DNA from: Echinostoma caproni
Taxonomy: Eukaryota; Platyhelminthes; Trematoda; Plagiorchiida; Echinostomatidae
NCBI GenBank assembly: GCA_900618425.1
Contig: UZAN01043856.1
Span: 5,080 to 39,191, forward strand
DNA length: 34,112 bases
Direction of reading: 5' to 3'
The notes beneath the pieces are model-generated. The model saw only the letters and a program-made list of their open reading frames with translations. It made no database searches and was not told where the DNA came from. A program made the translations under genes and the position numbers. Of the stretch, positions 1 through 9,354 are shown piece by piece; position 1 is the first letter of the stretch, and each line of letters starts with the position of its first letter.

Positions 1-396
1 TTTACTGTGTGCGTAGGTTTAGTTTTGACGGGTTACGGGTAACAAAGCGCTAGACAGCCACTTCCCGCTGGTTGGAATCTTAAACAGATGGCTAAGTAAA
101 ACAATCACTTGTTGTAGTTTTTCTTGTTTTGACCCATATAACCCGAGATAGTGTGGTATTATTTTAGACTCTCAACACGAAGGTTCACAGTTCGAGTCTT
201 AATATTATGTATCTCGGTGTGAATAACATTATACAATTTAGACGGTGAATGTTTGGATCCGCCCATTCGGTTTCTGACAGGCACCAGGCACTGTTTATGA
301 TGTTCCATGTGGTTTTCACTCCTTGGGAGATCGTAAATTCCCCACTGTGTGTATACATTTTAATGCGATGGAAATGTTTGTGATAACCAACAAAGA

Positions 397-442
397 GCAC
401 TAAACAGCTGTTTCGTCCTGTTTGGGACTCGGCAGCAGTGCG
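397..442 (-). ncRNA. Hammerhead ribozyme-like motif (copy A), one core change
   Basis: On the minus strand the parts appear in hammerhead order. Stem I is GCACUG paired with UAGUGC. The first core segment is CUGCCGA where the consensus is CUGANGA. Stem II is GUCC/GGAC with a CAAACA loop. The second core segment is GAA, followed by a very short palindromic stem III, ACAGCUGU, then U at the expected cleavage position. The self-complementary stem III is typical of minimal hammerheads in retroelements, which are thought to act best as dimers. The A-to-C change in CUGANGA would be expected to cripple cleavage. The fold is inferred by eye. Confidence 0.6.
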
Positions 443-462
443 TACTTTCCATGTCCCTGTCA

Positions 463-516
463 GGATTCGAATCGCATTTCTTCGGGCTGGGACTTCAGAC
501 CCTTACCCTTGAGCTA
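463..516 (-). promoter_or_regulatory. tRNA-like internal Pol III promoter of copy A
   Basis: On the minus strand, TAGCTCAAGGGTAAGGG (516 to 500) resembles a tRNA A box and GATTCGAATCC (473 to 463) is a good B box, at normal tRNA spacing. The D stem is possible with wobbles, but the anticodon and T stems pair poorly. It is therefore a tRNA-derived SINE head or tRNA pseudogene rather than a functional tRNA. Confidence 0.5.
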
Positions 517-553
517 CACGGTTGACGGTTATCACCTTATGCGAATGGCTTAA

Positions 554-824
554 TCAGTTTAAAGTATCAAGCTTGGATTAGCTCATTTGATCGTTCAGAG
601 ACGCCTGGCACTCTTGATGGTCTTGGGTGTGGGTCTCACTCCTTGGGAGATTGTGAACTCCCAACAATCTGAGACATTTACATACGATAGAAATCAAAGG
701 GCTTATTGATTAAAGTTATTTATGAAATACATTCACACAAAAATAAACTGTAGAAGATCATCAAGAGTGCCTGGTGCCTCTGAACGATCGAATGGGCTAA
801 TCCAAGCTTGATACTCCAAACTGA
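554..824. repeat. Inverted repeat built from the type 1 SINE tail
   Basis: Two arms of about 69 bp (554-622 and 756-824) are inverted copies separated by about 133 bp. They include a perfect 20-base inverted match between 563-582 and 796-815. The left arm and spacer continue as a minus-strand copy of the tail seen at 255-375, sharing the block at 636-650. The right arm is a plus-strand copy of the distal tail only. Neither arm includes a hammerhead core or tRNA head. Confidence 0.7.
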
Positions 825-1315
825 AGAATTTCATTCTCTACATAATAACACAAACACCGAGATAAGCTAAACTATAATGTAAATTCTAACTGTGCATGAT
901 CTTACGACTTTTGTGACATATTTTTACGTATTGTCTGCTAATCGCAACTGACTGTATGCGGTCTTATTGTGGGACGAAACAATAAAGTGAAATGATTGTA
1001 GCTCGGGATGCCGATCTGTCGTTGGTACATTCTCCAGGCTGGAAGTGTCGTTTGTGGATGTTTCATAGTCAGGCTAGGGAATCTCATTAGTGAAACTTTC
1101 TCAAGGTTGTACAGATGTTCAAACTGAAGGAAAATAAAAAAAGAACAACCGACACAAAGAAGAAATCAAGGGGCACAGAGAAAGTAATAATAAAATTTAA
1201 ACAAGATCAGTCGAAACATGACCAAGTGAAGCAGCCCGGTAGAGGGTGCTCTTTGCAGATCGGGAAAACCGAATTCAGGCCACCATATACGGCTGTGCCT
1301 TTAATTCGAATGTAA
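825..1315. other. Unassigned stretch
   Basis: A short lysine-rich open frame (1115-1315) is present, but its composition reflects A-rich DNA and it has no recognisable domain. I see no splice-bounded exon, RNA gene or repeat here. Confidence 0.4.
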
Positions 1316-1548
1316 ACGTTCGACTCCAAAAATGCCATATCCACTCATGTGCTCCAAAAGTACCGACCTTTGACGTTTTTCGATGATTTGGTTAAATTAC
1401 TAACCAACAGTTTTGCCGAACAACCCGATCAAACTTATGCTCATTTATTTCCCCACTTTTCTTTTAGGAATCTGGAAACAGTATTATCATCCGATGGAGG
1501 GAGCAAATTGGTCAGAAAAGATACTCAAAGGTGCGTGTCACTCATGTG
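1316..1548 (+). CDS. Possible coding exon, unrecognised
   Basis: One frame is open from after a TAA at 1313 to a TGA at 1546-1548, without a convincing ATG. Its peptide has an amphipathic stretch (KYRPLTFFDDLVKLLTNSF) that is weakly reminiscent of RIIa/Dpy-30-like dimerisation helices; this resemblance is only an impression. Inside it sits a strong acceptor: a pyrimidine run ending in TTTTAG at 1467, followed 63 bases later by AAG|GTGCGT at 1531. This suggests an alternative exon at 1468-1530, which is open in all three frames. Read in frame 1, it could join in phase 0 to the exon at 4257. It could be a 5' exon of that gene, an exon of another gene, or chance. Confidence 0.25.
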
Positions 1549-2209
1549 ATGAGCGATATCCAGTCGATTTGCTTGATAATACGTATATGTATGTTGGTCG
1601 CCTAAGCAAGTACCCGGCACGAGATTGTAACCTTGTCCAGCAGAGGAGGAAAAAGAATGCCAAACACATTGAAGGCCCAGCTCAAACGTATCGTTCGGGC
1701 TGCATAAGAAATGAAACATTAGCGAAAACGGTTAAATAACGAGAGAACGCAATGACCGTTCAGATTGGTAAGAGGGATTAAAAGACCTGATTTCCTCACA
1801 GTAGTAGCTAGAAAAAACGATCGGGTACACTCCATTACGTGAGTCCACGGACTAAACTATAATGAAAAGGGAAGGAATAAACCAAATAGAGTAAATTATT
1901 GAGTGAAACATAGAGGAACTGGTAATAAATAGATCTGAATAATTGTTCATGTTGAATGACTTCTTCGGGTATTGGCGGTGATCCACGAGGAACCCAGACC
2001 ACGAAAGTCTTGAAGAAGCAAACATAAGCAATGTTCGTTTGCTGACAATCTAGTTGTATCACTTTTGGGTTACCCTAGTAAGTAAAACATACATATCTTA
2101 TATATTTTCGAACATGTCGGAATCCAGACTGTGTGCCAAAAAATCATGATACAGTAATCTTTATAAAAAAGAAAGACGTTTCGTGGTTTGCCTGTGGGTC
2201 AAATACTAC

Positions 2210-2720
2210 CAGGTTGCATAGGCCAAGACAGATGAATTCTCTTGAGGAACCCACAACCTGAGACTTTGACTAGTCAGAGCTTGATCCGCAAGGAGGCGGG
2301 GCGGTGTGCGAAAACCGCAGTCCATTGGAGGCCGGTGTCTAGTTCTTCGGATCATTCGCTCTTTAGACAGGGTTAAACGTACAACGGGCCCAATACACCT
2401 CGATGCCTAATAGGGCCCGGGACCACAACCGCCACTCCCGGGAAGGTATGTGTGATTTGTACGCCTCCTCTTGGTTGGCTTGGAATTAGGGCTTTTGGCC
2501 AACTCCCCTAGGTGAACTACCAGCGGTCCACCAACCTGTTTATAGCCCAGGATATCGGCTTCTCGTTCTCTCACTTTGTGGGAAAACATCTCCGCCATCA
2601 GAAGGCAGTGAGTAGGGCCTGCTCGGTAGAGGTTATTTGAGACCCTTGGTCGTATGAGAGATTTTCGCGAGGTGCAAGGGCAGGGTGACCGGCCGCAACC
2701 CTAAACACCCATCCGTGACC
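2210..2720. repeat. GC-rich repeat-like block, unclassified
   Basis: Base composition shifts abruptly from AT-rich to GC-rich, with runs such as GGAGGCGGGGCGG near 2290 and GGGCCCGGGACC near 2413. Flanking DNA returns to AT-rich on both sides. The minus strand has a 63-residue open frame (2598-2407) rich in Gly, Pro and Lys, with no domain I recognise. The compositional step suggests a retroelement end or untranslated region. No second copy is visible in the window, so the repeat status is inference. Confidence 0.3.
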
Positions 2721-4256
2721 ATACTGAGGCTTTTGTAGGCTAAGAGAAACAGATTATCACTTTAGCAGCTGTTAAACCGTTTGAATAGCGAGTCAAAAAC
2801 AAGTGCGTGTGTTAGTGACGATTTTGCTCAAATTACTTTATCCGTTTTGTATGCATAAGACTTTTAAGACAATTCGTATATAGATGGTACCGCGGTTATT
2901 TTTGAGACGTTGAGTATTTTAATTTTATTTTTCTTCTGGTTTGTCACCTCTAAACGCATGAAAGGACTAGAACGGAAGTTCTGTGAACTGCCCACTGATA
3001 ATCGGTCCGTCCCCATAGTTCACAATGTGGATAACAGCGGCTTTACTTTTTGCCTAATCAAGCACAAAATACAATGCCCTGGTTGCAGGTGCAACAAGAG
3101 TAGGAAATCTGCAAATCCTTTGGAAAGTTCTCGTTGGTCTATTGTTTTTCCACGGTAGTTGTTCCACTTATAGAGGACAGTCTCCAGCATGAGTGGAATA
3201 CCGCATTCCATTTTAGTAACGTATATTGTGGAAAAATGTTTGCCTGAGCATCAAGGATTCAGTGCAAAGTTTTACATGTTCACACAACTGCTTACCCTTC
3301 GTCCGAATGTGTTTGTGAATATAGTGCTGCATCCCTGTATCTATTCAGGATGAATGAAGCGGATAATCAGATGCAACCAATCATTGCTCATCCGCATTAG
3401 ATAGCGCTCGCAGAATCAGCCTTTCCCGTCGACTTCCCAAATATCGATCAATACTGTTTGGTATCTGTTTGTACTTACCTTACGATTGCTTTGCTAATCA
3501 ACTCGTAACACGTTCAATCCCCCAGCTCTATGCTTTCTTGAATCGTGTTCTTCTAGACTAAGGACCACATGGCCTCGGATAAAATAGACTCAATTTTCTA
3601 TTCTCAACCACAAACTGAACACATCACGTTCTCTCATACATCAACAACTGTCCCAGGTCTCTGTTCAGTAATCTATCACGTTAACCGGCCCCCATATGTA
3701 TTGCGTCTGAGCGAGTATTGATTTTGATCAATAATCATAAGTCGTTTTCACTTTTGATTGAACTTAAACGAAAAATATATTTGTAGACAATAACGAGGAA
3801 GTGTGGGTAAAGAGGCGACCAACGAAAATCGATCATTTGAATTGAGGAGTTTATACATTCGTTGGTCAGGTGTGATCGCACAAAGTGGACTTGGGAACAC
3901 ATATCTTAAACTGAAGAAGGTGAAAAGAGGACAGCAATGTAACAATCATAGTGTAGTCNGTGTCTAAAGGGATGATCTTCCGGGGAGGTCTGAGCAAGCT
4001 GGCATTTACCGGTAAGCGTGGATCAAACAAGTACAGTACGATTGTTATTCTTCCAAAGCATTAGTTTCCTTGTGAGCTTGATGCGTTTTGCGTATTCTGT
4101 AATGGGAATTNTGGGAATTCGCACTTCCCGATCATTTCATCAGTAGTCTTCACGATCAGCGCATATTCGAGCATAGACAAGGTACGATAAATACCACTCT
4201 CATCGAAAAACGGTGTGAAATAATCGTTTTTTTGTTGTTAATTTTGATCACGACAG
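2721..4256 (+). other. Non-coding stretch upstream of the first supported exon
   Basis: Likely intron or 5' flank. The open frame at 2910-3158 lacks domain features and has no convincing splice borders. Ambiguous single bases occur at 3959 and 4111. A plausible acceptor, TTTTGATCACGACAG, closes the stretch at 4256. Confidence 0.4.
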
Positions 4257-4478
4257 ATTATGTACGAGAATAGTTTACAACGATTATCGAACCTTGTCAC
4301 AGTCACCAAGCTCGAAGCCAAAACGATCAAGCGGTCCTTGGAACGAAAGGAGCGAGAGTGGAACCTGTTTATGCAGGCAGCCCAGATAAGAGAACGAGCC
4401 AGTCTGAATCGACCAAACGCGGAGAACTTGGTTCGAGCGATTTACGCGAAATATTTGAAGAATTACGAATATCTCGAG
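4257..4478 (+). CDS. Coiled-coil/EF-hand-like protein, supported exon 1 of 3
   Basis: The exon encodes 74 residues in phase 0. It is bounded by an acceptor (pyrimidine-rich run, then CGACAG at 4251-4256) and a donor, CTCGAG|GTATGAG, at 4479. It starts ATT ATG, so it is either an internal exon or begins translation at the ATG at 4260. The Kozak context there (ATT before ATG) is weak, which favours an internal exon. The peptide is rich in Lys, Arg and Glu and likely helical, for example TIKRSLERKEREWNLF followed by AENLVRAIYAKYLKNYEYLE. I do not recognise the family. The phase-0 donor matches the phase-0 acceptor of the exon at 9068. The first intron is about 4.6 kb and carries an antisense Penelope-like fragment plus other repeats. 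Confidence 0.6.
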
Positions 4479-4574
4479 GTATGAGGATGTTTTCTTTTGT
4501 TTGATTTTGTGTCGTGCATCGGACTGTACCGCATTACTTTTGGAAGGAGTAACTTGAAGGGATAGTCAAACGGT

Positions 4575-4645
4575 ACATGAGTGGTCGAGTGGTTTACGTT
4601 TCCGGAATAGCTATCCGGAGGTTTTGGTTAAAAATCACCTCAACA
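4575..4645 (+). repeat. tRNA-derived repeat fragment (Leu/Ser-like)
   Basis: TGGTCGAGTGG at 4582-4592 is an excellent tRNA A box of the leucine/serine type. A decayed B box (GGTTAAAAATC, 4626-4636) follows about 44 bp downstream. The middle part, GTTTCCGGAATAGC, resembles the matching positions of 5515-5575 and 16765-16825. The cloverleaf is not intact, so this is probably a decayed SINE head rather than a tRNA gene. Confidence 0.4.
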
Positions 4646-5284
4646 CCGACTATCTGTTGTCCCATATCTGTACGTTGCACAGACAATCTTTAGTTGGTCC
4701 TTTATCAATCAAAATCAAGTGATGTGCTTATATTTGTATCACCTAAATTTTTTTATCTTTGTTCCGTACACCATAAAGGGCACAGAGTCAGTGTAGTCTG
4801 TTCCGTGTCAGGAAGAGACAGTTATATTTTCACCGTTAAATCCCAACTACTCCTAGAAGGCTATGGCAATGCGGGACAAAAAATGTGATGAGGTTTCATT
4901 TAGGAAAATATTTTTTCTTATGCGATGGACTATGCAACAACAACTGACTGAGGTTTCCGCAGGAGAACTGCAGGAGGACTGAAACGGTTCAAGGTCATTC
5001 AATTAGTGGTAAGCCAAAGGAGAATAAAAACGGGTTGCAGTAATATTTGATTGGGCATACCAACATCAGAATACGAAGATCACATATAGCAAAAACCGCA
5101 CAGCCCCTGGTACTAGAGAAGTAATTTTATAATCCATTTCGTTGTGATATTCATCATGCACGCAGCACATAAAACGTGAACTGAAAGACTGGAACACATT
5201 ATATTTGATGTGAGTAAATGAGAGGATTCTCATTTGATTCACAGTTACTGGTGAGTGTGCGGTGGGTGATAATTGATACTGATT

Positions 5285-5484
5285 GATTTGAACTGGCTAT
5301 CCGTTGGACTTCACGATCCAGCACAATCCTCAGTTCATCGATTCACCCCTACACTCGAAAGCACAAGACTCGAGTTTCTTTCTTTTTAGAGCTTGAGCCT
5401 AGTGCTTCTGAGTGTATGATTGAATCCATGAACTGAGGATTGTGCATGAACGTGGAGTCCGAAGGGGAGTCATTTCAAATCAGT
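5285..5484. repeat. Fold-back element with about 90-bp arms
   Basis: The left arm (5285-5374) and right arm (5392-5484) are long, imperfect inverted copies with only a 17-base T-rich loop. A perfect 18-base inverted match joins 5321-5338 to 5428-5445. The outermost shared motif is ATTTGAA read inward. No hammerhead core, tRNA box or ORF is present. It could be a fold-back or MITE-like DNA element, or two head-to-head copies of an unknown short repeat. Confidence 0.75.
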
Positions 5485-5509
5485 TGACAATTTAGCGGGA
5501 TAGCAAAGA

Positions 5510-5580
5510 TGTACACGAATATTCCAGTGGTTAATGTAACCTGAATAGCGATCAAAAATTTTTCGGTTCAATTCAATTCA
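5510..5580 (+). repeat. Decayed tRNA-derived repeat fragment
   Basis: A B-box-like GGTTCAATTC at 5565-5574 follows CAGTGGTTAATGTAACCTGAATAGC. That stretch lines up loosely with GAGTGGTTTACGTTTCCGGAATAGC in the copy near 4585. The A box is degenerate. It was assigned by this resemblance only. Confidence 0.25.
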
Positions 5581-6032
5581 CTTGTCGTATAGGAAAATCT
5601 GATTTTGACGTACTTGTCGTGGGCACCACACCCTGATAATCCTACCACTAGCATCCTGGTTCAAAACTCGGTTGAAGTATTCCATATTCAACCGCGAAGT
5701 TTACTTATTAACCGCATCATATTCTCCACTCCTCTCAAAGAAACAGATACAGTTTGTAAATGAAATAACAAATTTTACTTTTTAACGTGCATGCACAGCG
5801 TCGGAAAATGTGCGTTGATAATTCTAACCAAAACATTCATTGTGCTTTATCTTCCCTCAAACTCTTTAGTTCCGCTTACCAATCATACACCTATCAAACA
5901 TTGGACTTGAGACCTACTGTTGCTAGTGCATATTCAAGTAAGAAAACAGCTTGTGCAAAGAATGTATGTATGCATGTTGCAACTGTAGCAACTAGGTTAC
6001 ACAACAAAAGAGCGGCGTTACCGAGTGTATTG

Positions 6033-6078
6033 ATTGTAGTAATAGTAGTAGTAGTTTTAGTAGTAGCAGTAGTAATAG
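6033..6078 (+). repeat. Imperfect (TAG)n microsatellite
   Basis: An interrupted run of GTA/TAG triplets. It produces an artificial valine-rich open frame on the plus strand and a threonine-rich one on the minus strand, neither likely to be real. Confidence 0.7.
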
Positions 6079-6149
6079 GCACTGAACTTGGAATACGAAC
6101 CGCGCAATACGGATCACAGAATACGAATCAAGGATTAGCAATCACTTAA

Positions 6150-6620
6150 GCACTGGACCGCACTGGCACTAGCACGCAATATCCCACGTAACTGCGACGC
6201 GAGGAAAAGGCCACAGGAATGATAGTTCGTTTATTGGAAGAAATAAAAGAAATAAAGTATTATGTATAAAACAAACTCCTTGATCATCCGCGCTTCTTCC
6301 AATCGCGTTCCAGTATTTGTTGTATCGTTCTGCTTCTGTCTGGCCGCACGGTCTCTGATTGGCTGGTACGATCTGTCTGTGATATGACGTCAGAAGCGTG
6401 TAAATGCGTTGTTGGCATCACTCATGGAGTTTAGTTGATCGCATTTGTCCAAAAGCTGTAAGGCGCCGCTCCAGAGTAGGCGTCATCTCGTAGGCCCGGA
6501 TCACTACACTGAGTTCCATTTATTCCCGTATCCCGGTCAAAGATCACGTCCAAATACTGACCGGTAACCTCGAACAGTGTGCCATCTGGTGACTTCAATC
6601 GGAATCACCTTGCCTATTTT
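6150..6620 (-). mobile_element. Unclassified retroelement 3' end, copy 1, with ORF remnant
   Basis: On the minus strand a 57-codon open frame (6604 to a TAA at 6433-6431) ends with a composition-rich peptide including FDRDTGINGTQCSDPGLRDD and then PYSFWTN. About 200 bp further on is an AATAAA (6235-6230). The same DNA block recurs on the plus strand at about 21990-22254, including matches to DPGLRDD at 22054-22074 and to AGACAGAAGCAGAAC. A weaker minus-strand copy lies near 21470-21600. The recurrence at separate sites shows it is dispersed. A coding end, 3' UTR and poly(A) signal suggest the 3' end of a retroelement, LTR or non-LTR. The family is not recognised, and the left boundary near the TAG repeat is approximate. 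Confidence 0.5.
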
Positions 6621-7380
6621 GGTTTTGTTCTGCACTCTCTAATCAAATGTAATCAAAGATGTCCCACGCAGCTGTAGGCAATCATTATACACATTACACC
6701 TCCTACTTGGCTTTTTTCAGTTGCATAAGAACGTAAACCTAACCAGGTTTCCACACACACAGTTCCACTGAAGTAAGCTACTTTCCGATGCGTCTGAGTA
6801 GGAATGACTGATCTCCGCTAAACTGCACCATGTCCGACGTTTTGTTTGGCTCTTTGGCTGTACATCAATTTCACTAATGAGCGTTTTCACGATGTAAGTG
6901 AGCCTAACGATATATCACAGTTCATCAGCATCTTTTAAACTGTAATTGCCTGTGTTAAACCCTTAGCTAATTTTCAAGCAAAATGGATCCATCTTCTCAT
7001 ATAAGCTTCTGTTTTACGTGTCTTTTCGATCTTTCCACTAACCTGGTGCTCCTCCTAGTATGTGAGAAATTACTGACCTCTTATTTTGGCTTGACTGCGC
7101 ATGAAAATTAAAGACGTAGACGCACATTTTAAACTTAGTGAAATCTCTCCGTTCATACTTCTTCTTGTTTGTTAAAGAAATTATTTCTCAAAATGAACTT
7201 GAACCTTTAAGTGAACATGATTTGTTTCCGAAATCATTTCGCTGCATCTCAGCTGATGCTTACTGCAGAATAGAAGACAGTTTACATCCCACATGTGTTC
7301 ATAATCTAACATGTTATCAATTCACTCTTCCAATCAGGTGGTTACCAAGGTAATATCAGACCGATGTAAACCACCTTCTG

Positions 7381-7893
7381 CTAAAAAAGCAGGGGGTCTC
7401 GGCTTTTGATTGCTATTTGCTCTGCAAATCTTAGCAGCCGTCTATTCGAGGTTATATAAACAACCCCAAAAGAAGCCCCGCAGTCGGCTTGATAGCCAGT
7501 CTGCAGCGGATTAGGAGCGGCAGATGATGCGGGTGTTCTGTGCAGCTGGCTTGATGGTCTAGTTGTCGGTGTAGCCCTCAATCTGATCCGCACGCGTTCG
7601 ATCCATATGGGCACGTGTTCGGTCAGTCTGGTACGCAGGTTCCTCTTCGATCGGCTTACGTAGGCGGCTTCGCACCCACTTTGCAATTCATAAATTACGT
7701 GTGATTGGGCGGACATAGGGAGTAGGGATTTCACCAAAAGCTTCGGAATCTGATTTGTGGCAAAGCGTACGACCCGATTGGCAGCAAAATATGTGCGGGC
7801 TACCGAGGCCACCAGCCGTCTTCGTAAACGTTGGCCAGCATTATCACCTTTGAACGGCAGTTGAATGAAAAAGTCACATTTTGGTGCTGTCAT
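7381..7893 (-). pseudogene. Penelope-like element fragment: GIY-YIG endonuclease C-terminus
   Basis: The 170 uninterrupted residues match the C-terminal layout of Penelope-like retroelement proteins, which join a reverse transcriptase to a GIY-YIG endonuclease. Residues 10-62 (QLPFKGDNAGQRLRRRL, then VVRFATNQIP) fit the linker after the RT domain. Residues 66-99 fit the endonuclease core: VIYEL, then YVS, a basic run (RSKRNLRTRL) and EHVP. LLRFAEQIAI near 153-162 supplies a Glu at about 158 where the catalytic Glu is expected. The frame closes with TAG at 7383-7381. Full proteins are several times longer and no RT motifs are visible upstream, so the copy is 5'-truncated and the apparent ATG is not a true start. 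YVS replaces the usual YIG, suggesting a dead enzyme. It lies antisense within intron 1 of the plus-strand gene. Confidence 0.8.
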
Positions 7894-9067
7894 CCCCGGG
7901 GTCTTGGGTTCGGATTTTACACTGTACCTTTGTGTAAACCTGGGTACCCAGTGAGCTTTTCAGTTTCCGTGAGTCAAATTAGTTCAATCTCCATATCATC
8001 CGGAGTACACAGAATCCTAGCTCGATCAAATAAGGTGCGTACGAGACCTTTTGTTTGTGTCGGGACGTTGATCATTCAAAGAGATTTCTATAAATATTCC
8101 CATTATATTTGTTCTCTCGGGGAAAATGCATATGTGCAATCTGTTCACCTCACGAATCTGTGATGTGGACTCAGTCTCATTTCTGAATGCATTTGGTGCA
8201 AGCAGTGATCTAGGATTGTTTGCTTTATTACCTGGTGACTGGTTATTTAGCCAAAACGTTAATTATGAACGTTATACTTTCCTGCATATCTTATGCTGTT
8301 TTTCTTATAAAAAGCATCATTCAACACTCATTATGTCAACGTCGAGGGGCTTAGTGGTGGAATAACCCGACTCTTCATTGCAACTTTTAGATGATTTTGA
8401 AGATTGTCTTTTGATATTTTACAGGTTGAGGAAACTTTGTGTTCCATGATCTCTTATTCATTAATTCCTGATTGTCTGCATCCTCTCATACTGGTTTTAC
8501 TGCCACCCCGATTTTTATCCTCAGTTTAAAAGGAAATGGTTTCACCTTGTTTTTCAGGTCCCTCACGTATTTGTTGCGATACAGTGATATTGTTTGAAGC
8601 GTGTCTGTTGGCTCTTTTAATTTTCGAGTATTTCGACCTTTGCGATACGTTTCTTTGTAGAATTTCACGTGATTCAGGGCACTACCTGTAGCGCAAAAAC
8701 GTGAAAGCCTTGTCAAATCCCCGAAAGCGCTCCAAATATCAACTCCGTCCCGCGCGTACCCCCACACATCTACAAGCATATAGAGAAACAGCGTGATTCC
8801 ATACTTTGCTCGGCTCTTTATTAGTCGTAAGACAGTAATCACCCACCTCGGAGACGGACACTTGTATTTTATCCCTTATATCATTCTTTGTAGACCGCAA
8901 TTTCTATATGTCCCAGTTGCANAGGTTTTAAATTACTGATAAGTCATCTTTTGGGTGTATAAATCTATTCTTCACTGAAATTGTTCCCTGCTTTTTCCAA
9001 ATCTGGAATCTGAATTTATGAATCTCAGTGGTTGATCGATAATGTTTACTTGCTTCTCCTTTTCAAG
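7894..9067 (+). other. Intron 1, remaining stretch
   Basis: No further Penelope motifs were found. A 118-residue minus-strand open frame (8842-8486) lacks recognisable motifs. A single ambiguous base is at 8922. The stretch ends in the acceptor TTGCTTCTCCTTTTCAAG at 9067. Confidence 0.4.
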
Positions 9068-9163
9068 CGAACTATAATTCCCGTGGAGGATTTGGCCTAC
9101 GCGTTACAGTTGGTCAATTCCGATCTCACATTTACCAGCGAACAGATCAAACGCTTGCCTTTG
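9068..9163 (+). CDS. Coiled-coil/EF-hand-like protein, supported exon 2 of 3
   Basis: This 96-base exon encodes 32 residues in phase 0 at both ends. It has a strong acceptor (TTGCTTCTCCTTTTCAAG) and a strong donor, CCTTTG|GTACGT, at 9164. The peptide reads RTIIPVEDLAYALQLVNSD and then LTFTSEQIKRLPL. It looks like two short helices joined by a turn, as in one half of an EF-hand unit (VEDLAYALQLV, then SEQIKRL), but with no canonical DxDxDG calcium loop. Its phases match the exons at 4257-4478 and 17433-17855. Joined across the second intron it reads KRLPL then ELFVLIGG. The short phase-0 exon and good splice sites make it the most exon-like short stretch in the window. Confidence 0.65.
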
Positions 9164-9320
9164 GTACGTTTCCCTAGGTGATAAGCCATGCTTGTGGTTT
9201 TGCTTGGTTCATTCACACACTGCTTCACCTTACGAGGAATACTTTATCCAATTGGGAACGTTGTTTCATCGCTTTGTCAGCTCGTATCTACCATTCACAT
9301 ACATTATATGTGAATTGATC

Positions 9321-9354
9321 AAATGAATTCACAGATGGAAACATGAATTCATTT
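9321..9354. repeat. Short perfect inverted repeat
   Basis: AAATGAATTCA (9321-9331) and TGAATTCATTT (9344-9354) are perfect 11-base inverted arms with a 12-base spacer. A second hairpin of 9-base arms lies just upstream (ATTCACATA/TATGTGAAT, about 9292-9314). No function is assigned. Confidence 0.6.

Larger units (their letters stand above)
255..530 (-). repeat. Hammerhead-bearing SINE-like element, copy A (type 1 tail)
   Basis: Read on the minus strand, this stretch has a tRNA-like head (about 523 to 455), a hammerhead-like core (442 to 397) and a tail running to about 255. Part of the tail recurs in the same orientation at 574-665: an exact 15-base block is shared between 316-330 and 636-650. 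A looser copy of the core-proximal tail is at about 10565-10650. This order resembles trematode SINEs that carry hammerhead ribozymes, such as the schistosome Sm-alpha type. Family assignment is inference, and the outer boundaries are approximate because no target-site duplication was identified. Confidence 0.6.

Noticed and set aside
5787..6149. 120-codon plus-strand open frame with a hydrophobic Val/Ile run
   Set aside because: The apparent membrane segment is a translation of the (TAG)n repeat.
8486..8842. 118-codon minus-strand open frame
   Set aside because: No motif, no splice support and no similarity recognised; it lies in the intron of the plus-strand gene and is likely chance.
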